55,904 nt of DNA. Source: Oceanicola granulosus HTCC2516 (GTDB lineage: Bacteria > Pseudomonadota > Alphaproteobacteria > Rhodobacterales > Rhodobacteraceae). The first letter of the stretch is position 1. Each line of letters begins with the position of its first letter. The DNA is taken from positions 912,972-968,875 of the forward strand of contig NZ_CH724107.1 in NCBI RefSeq assembly GCF_000153305.1. Direction: 5' to 3'. Below the pieces are notes generated by a model. That model was not told the DNA's origin and ran no database searches. It was given only the letters and a program-made list of their open reading frames with translations. Positions 52,438-55,904 of this stretch are shown here, piece after piece. The translations under genes and the position numbers were made by a program.

Positions 52438-53592
52438 ATGCCGATCATCGCGGTGCACGACTGGAACACGCTCTACCGGCCGGCGCAGCTCACCAAGGAG
52501 AACCTGCTCTGGGACGTCGAGCCGAACGACGAGGCGGATCCGCTCTTTGATCCCGCGCGTCCGCAATGGACGGAAGGGCGGTTCATCTTCACCACCGACA
52601 CACCGACGCAGATCGTGGTGAACGACGACGACGGCCGGTTCGAGGACGGCTACAGCGAGACCGGCGCCGCCGCCACGCTCGCCGAGCCCGTCACCTTCTT
52701 CGGCAAGACCTACGCCGCCGGCTCGGTGGTGGAGAACGAGTTCTCCCTGCTCGACGCCGACGGCAACGCGGTCCACGTGCTGCGCATCGACGGCGACAAT
52801 ATCGGCCTCGTCCCGCCCCCCGACGCCGTGATCGCCGACGGCACCGCCTTCGCGCCCGTCTCGGGCCGCAACGGGGAAGCGGTCGACAGCGGCGACGGCG
52901 TCTCGAGCGACACGCCCTACCAGTCGGTCGCCTGCTTCACCGCCGGCACCCTGATCGAGACGCCGATGGGCGCGGTCGCGGTCGAGCTGCTGCGGCCGGG
53001 CGATCTCGTCTCCACGGTCGATGACGGGCCGAGGCCGGTCTTGTGGGCGGGCCGCAGCGCACTGGCCTTCACCGACAAGGGCATCGACAACCGCCCCGTG
53101 CGCCTGCCGGCCGACTGTCTCGGCCCCGGCGTACCGCGGCGCGATCTCGTCGTATCGTCGCAGCACCGCATCCTGCTGCGCGGACGGGACGTGCGCCGCC
53201 GCTTCGGCGCGGCGGAGGTCTTCGCCCCCGCCTGCGGTCTGCTGCCCCTGCCCGGCGCGCGCATCCTGCGCGGCCGCCGGCGGGTCACCTACGTCCACCT
53301 GCTGCTCGCCCGCCACGCGGTGCTCTGCGCCGAGGGCGCGCTGACGGAGAGCTTCTTCCCCGGCCCGATGGCGCTCGCCGCGCTCTCGGACAAGGCGCGC
53401 GCGCAGGTCTTCCGCCTCACCGGCGGCGAGTACGGCCCCCTCGCCCGCCCGCAGGTCAGCCGCCGCGAGGCCGAGGGCTGGGCCCGCCGTGCCGCCCGGA
53501 TGCCCGCCGTGCCGCGCCCGCCGCCCCGCGCCGCGCATGCCGCCGGTGCGGGGGCGCATCTCGGGGCGGCCGGGGCAGCGCAGGGCGCTTGA
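52438..53592 (+). CDS. Hint-domain protein with unassigned N-terminal domain
   Basis: A 384-residue protein. Residues 1-160 form a beta-rich, acidic domain I do not recognise (MPIIAVHDWNTLYRP, FIFTTDTPTQIVVNDDDGRF). The Hint module starts at Cys166 (SVACFTAGTLIETPMGAVAVE), with block B VSSQHRILLRG and the conserved end LARHAVLCAEGALTESFFPG near residue 310. The tail is Arg/Ala/Pro-rich. The canonical Cys is kept, unlike the stand-alone Hint protein at 37416-38054. ATG 52438 has GGAGGGG just upstream. No signal peptide. Such proteins are frequent in Rhodobacterales and uncharacterised. Confidence 0.84.
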   Translation: MPIIAVHDWNTLYRPAQLTKENLLWDVEPNDEADPLFDPARPQWTEGRFIFTTDTPTQIVVNDDDGRFEDGYSETGAAATLAEPVTFFGKTYAAGSVVENEFSLLDADGNAVHVLRIDGDNIGLVPPPDAVIADGTAFAPVSGRNGEAVDSGDGVSSDTPYQSVACFTAGTLIETPMGAVAVELLRPGDLVSTVDDGPRPVLWAGRSALAFTDKGIDNRPVRLPADCLGPGVPRRDLVVSSQHRILLRGRDVRRRFGAAEVFAPACGLLPLPGARILRGRRRVTYVHLLLARHAVLCAEGALTESFFPGPMALAALSDKARAQVFRLTGGEYGPLARPQVSRREAEGWARRAARMPAVPRPPPRAAHAAGAGAHLGAAGAAQGA

Positions 53593-53639
53593 GGCGGACG
53601 CGCCGCCGGGCTAGCGGTCGGGCGTAAAGGAGCCCGCCC

Positions 53640-53972
53640 ATGCCGACCTACCTGATCCTCGCCGCCGCCGTCCTGTTCGAGACGATCGGCACCACCGCCC
53701 TCAAGGCCAGCGCCGCCTTCACCCGCCCCGGCCCGACGCTGATCGTCATCGCCGGCTACGGCCTCGCCTTCTATTTCCTCGCGCTCACCCTGCGCACCCT
53801 GCCCGTCGGCGTCGCCTACGCGCTCTGGTCCGCCCTCGGCATCGCGCTGATCACGCTGATCGGCTGGGTCTGGTACGGCGAGCGGCTCGACGGCGCGGCC
53901 CTCGCCGGGCTCGGGCTGATCGCCGCCGGAGTCATCGTCATCCAGCTGTTCTCCGGGACCGCGACACACTGA
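53640..53972 (+). CDS. SMR-family multidrug efflux protein
   Basis: A 110-residue four-helix small multidrug resistance protein. It has the essential membrane Glu14 in AAAVLFETIGTTALKAS, the GYGLAFYFLALTLRTLPVGVAYALWS core, and GWVWYGERLD with the conserved Trp. It would work as an antiparallel dimer exchanging protons for cationic compounds or guanidinium. The EmrE/QacE-like pattern is favoured over Gdx/SugE, but this is not decisive. Confidence 0.9.
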   Translation: MPTYLILAAAVLFETIGTTALKASAAFTRPGPTLIVIAGYGLAFYFLALTLRTLPVGVAYALWSALGIALITLIGWVWYGERLDGAALAGLGLIAAGVIVIQLFSGTATH

Positions 53973-54033
53973 ACCCTAGCCAACGCTGCAATTGCACGGT
54001 AAGGGCGGCGCATTCCTTTCAGGGCAGAGCTTC

Positions 54034-55854
54034 ATGGACCTTCGCAATATCGCGATCATCGCACACGTCGACCACGGCAAGACCACGCTCGTCGACGAAC
54101 TCCTCAAGCAGAGCGGCGCGTTCCGCGAGAACCAGTCGGTCGCCGAGCGCGCGATGGACTCCAACGACCTCGAGCGCGAGCGCGGGATCACCATCCTCGC
54201 CAAGGCGACCTCGGTCGAGCACAACGGCACCCGCATCAACATCGTCGACACCCCCGGCCACGCCGACTTCGGCGGCGAGGTCGAGCGCATCCTGTCGATG
54301 GTCGACGGGGTCGTCCTGCTGGTCGACGCCGCCGAAGGCCCGATGCCGCAGACCAAGTTCGTCACCTCCAAGGCGCTCGCCCTCGGCCTGCGCCCGATCG
54401 TCGTGCTCAACAAGGTCGACAAGCCCGACGCCGAGCCCGACCGCGCGCTCGACGAGGTGTTCGACCTGTTCGCCGCGCTCGACGCCGCCGACGACCAGCT
54501 CGACTTCCCGCACCTCTATGCCTCCGGCCGCGCCGGCTGGGCCGACGAGACGCTCGAGGGCCCGCGCAGGGACCTGTCGGCGCTGTTCGACCTGATCGTG
54601 CGCCACGTCCCCGCCCCACGCCAGGCCGCCGCCGCCGACAAGCCGTTCCGCATGCTCGCCACCACGCTCGGCGCCGATCCCTTCATCGGCCGCCTGCTGA
54701 CGGGCCGCGTCGAGAGCGGCACCCTGCGCACCGGCGCGACGGTCAACGCCCTGTCGCGCACCGGCGAGAAGGTCGAGTCGTTCCGCGTCTCCAAGATCCT
54801 CGCCTTCCGCGGCCTGTCGCAGCAGCCCATCGACGAGGCCGTCGCCGGCGACATCGTCAGCCTCGCCGGCATGTCGAAGGCCACTGTCGCCGACACGATC
54901 TGCGACCCGGCGCTCGACGTCCCGCTGCCCGCGCAGCCGATCGATCCGCCGACGATCACCGTCACCTTCGGCATCAACGACAGCCCCCTCGCCGGCCGCG
55001 ACGGCAAGAAGGTGCAGTCGCGCGTCATCCGCGAGCGGCTGATGAAGGAGGCCGAGACCAACGTCGCAATCAAGATCGCCGACACCCCCGGCGGCGAGGC
55101 GTTCGAGGTGTCGGGCCGCGGCGAACTGCAGATGGGCGTGCTCATCGAGAACATGCGCCGCGAGGGCTTTGAGCTGTCCATCTCGCGCCCGCGCGTCATC
55201 ATCCGCGAGGAAGACGGCCAGCGGCTCGAGCCGGTCGAGGAAGTCACCATCGACGTGGACGACGAGTATTCCGGCGCGGTCATCGAGAAGCTCACCGGCC
55301 CCCGCAAGGGCGAGCTGGTCGAGATGAAGCCCGCCGGCGCCGGCAAGACCCGCATCGTCGCCCATGTCCCGTCGCGCGGCCTGATCGGCTATCACGGCGA
55401 GTTCCTGACCGACACCCGCGGCTCGGGCGTGCTCAACCGCATCTTCCACTCCTGGGCGCCGCACAAGGGCGCGATCCAGGGCCGCCGCCAGGGCGTGCTG
55501 ATCTCCATGGAGAACGGCGTCTCGGTCGCCTACGCGCTCTGGAACCTCGAGGAGCGCGGCAAGATGTTCATCGGCGCGCAGGAGCAGGTCTACGAGGGCA
55601 TGATCATCGGCGAGCATTCGCGCGAGAACGACCTCGAGGTGAACCCGCTCAAGGGCAAGAAGCTGACGAACGTGCGCGCCTCCGGCACCGACGAGGCCGT
55701 GCGCCTGACGACGCCGGTCACGATGTCGCTCGAGACGGCCATCGCCTACATCGACGACGACGAGCTCGTCGAGGTGACGCCGAACTCGATCCGCCTGCGC
55801 AAGCGCTTCCTCGACCCGCACGAGCGCAAGCGCCAGTCCCGCGCGGCGGGGTGA
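54034..55854 (+). CDS. typA: ribosome-associated GTPase TypA/BipA
   Basis: EF-G-like GTPase that aids 50S assembly and stress adaptation. The 606-residue product starts at [18 protein letters not shown] (G1), with [11 protein letters not shown] (G2), DTPGHADF (G3), NKVDKPDA (G4), then EF-Tu domain 2, the [26 protein letters not shown]-like part, and the TypA-specific C-terminal domain (THRASGTDE-like [31 protein letters not shown]). ATG 54034 follows AGGGCAGAG; an upstream in-frame ATG at 53992 adds 14 non-conserved residues. Confidence 0.97.
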   Translation: MDLRNIAIIAHVDHGKTTLVDELLKQSGAFRENQSVAERAMDSNDLERERGITILAKATSVEHNGTRINIVDTPGHADFGGEVERILSMVDGVVLLVDAAEGPMPQTKFVTSKALALGLRPIVVLNKVDKPDAEPDRALDEVFDLFAALDAADDQLDFPHLYASGRAGWADETLEGPRRDLSALFDLIVRHVPAPRQAAAADKPFRMLATTLGADPFIGRLLTGRVESGTLRTGATVNALSRTGEKVESFRVSKILAFRGLSQQPIDEAVAGDIVSLAGMSKATVADTICDPALDVPLPAQPIDPPTITVTFGINDSPLAGRDGKKVQSRVIRERLMKEAETNVAIKIADTPGGEAFEVSGRGELQMGVLIENMRREGFELSISRPRVIIREEDGQRLEPVEEVTIDVDDEYSGAVIEKLTGPRKGELVEMKPAGAGKTRIVAHVPSRGLIGYHGEFLTDTRGSGVLNRIFHSWAPHKGAIQGRRQGVLISMENGVSVAYALWNLEERGKMFIGAQEQVYEGMIIGEHSRENDLEVNPLKGKKLTNVRASGTDEAVRLTTPVTMSLETAIAYIDDDELVEVTPNSIRLRKRFLDPHERKRQSRAAG

Positions 55855-55861
55855 ATGTGGA

Positions 55862-55893
55862 AAGGCCGGGCGATGTGCCCGGCCTTCTTCGTT
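55862..55893 (+). terminator. Rho-independent terminator after typA
   Basis: AAGGCCGGGC (55862-55871), loop GATGT, GCCCGGCCTT (55877-55886), then CTTCGTT. A perfect ten-pair stem starting seven bases after the typA stop. Confidence 0.88.
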
Positions 55894-55904
55894 TGGAGGG
55901 GGTG

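Overview
The window is roughly 70% GC with dense, often translationally coupled genes. It is ordinary chromosome of an alphaproteobacterium, most likely Rhodobacterales (Rhodobacteraceae/Paracoccaceae). The main pointers are the dusB(nifR3)-ntrB-ntrC-ntrY-ntrX cluster whose NtrC lacks the sigma54-contact GAFTGA loop, a fused ispDF, an M23 peptidase-bactofilin pair, several Hint-domain proteins, and intergenic repeats of a rhodobacterial type. I found no rRNA, CRISPR array, IS element or prophage. There is one tRNA, Leu(CAA). Very long open frames lie antisense to most genes; they are a by-product of high GC and are left out.

Layout. 1-8242 (minus): a PAS-GAF-GGDEF protein cut by the window edge, a DUF924 protein, an MFS carrier, a cluster of REP-like palindromes, queA and a giant AsmA/YhdP-like membrane protein. 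8322-12326 (plus): a Bcp-type peroxiredoxin, M23 peptidase, bactofilin and a DHA2-type drug exporter whose first codons contain a terminator hairpin. 12323-17748 (minus): a squalene/phytoene-synthase-like protein, a small lipoprotein, cimA, cysS and bdhA. 17937-20834: a probable small RNA with its own promoter and terminator, divergent from an orphan peptide-type substrate-binding protein, then two small CsbD-like genes. 20841-23503: an XRE-cupin regulator, a FrnE/DsbA-like protein and a Bcr-type exporter. 23559-30746 (minus): the nitrogen two-component cluster dusB-ntrBC-ntrYX. 30916-33001 (plus): the coupled ispDF-pgpA-pncC operon. 32950-38054: a DUF2254 membrane protein, a dimethylglycine/sarcosine-dehydrogenase-like flavoprotein coupled to a MobA-like nucleotidyltransferase, and a stand-alone Hint protein. 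38470-42199 (minus): a 977-residue LamG-RTX-Hint protein, a 0.7 kb gene-free stretch and tRNA-Leu. 42265-49717: a YpfJ-type metallopeptidase, YqaA, DsbB, an Lrp regulator divergent from arginase-ornithine cyclodeaminase, a PEP-mutase-family lyase, an outer-membrane beta-barrel protein and anmK. 49782-55893 (plus): tyrS, icd, a third Hint protein, an SMR pump and typA.

How the genes work together. Housekeeping functions (translation, tRNA modification, isoprenoid and phospholipid synthesis, TCA cycle) are interleaved with nitrogen control (ntrBC/ntrYX) and catabolism of arginine and possibly methylated glycines. The least explained content is the trio of Hint-domain proteins in about 16 kb. 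One sits on a LamG-RTX scaffold. One is a bare Hint module with Ser in place of the usual nucleophilic Cys. One has a different N-terminal domain. The small RNA at 17940-18015 is the other clear candidate for something undescribed.
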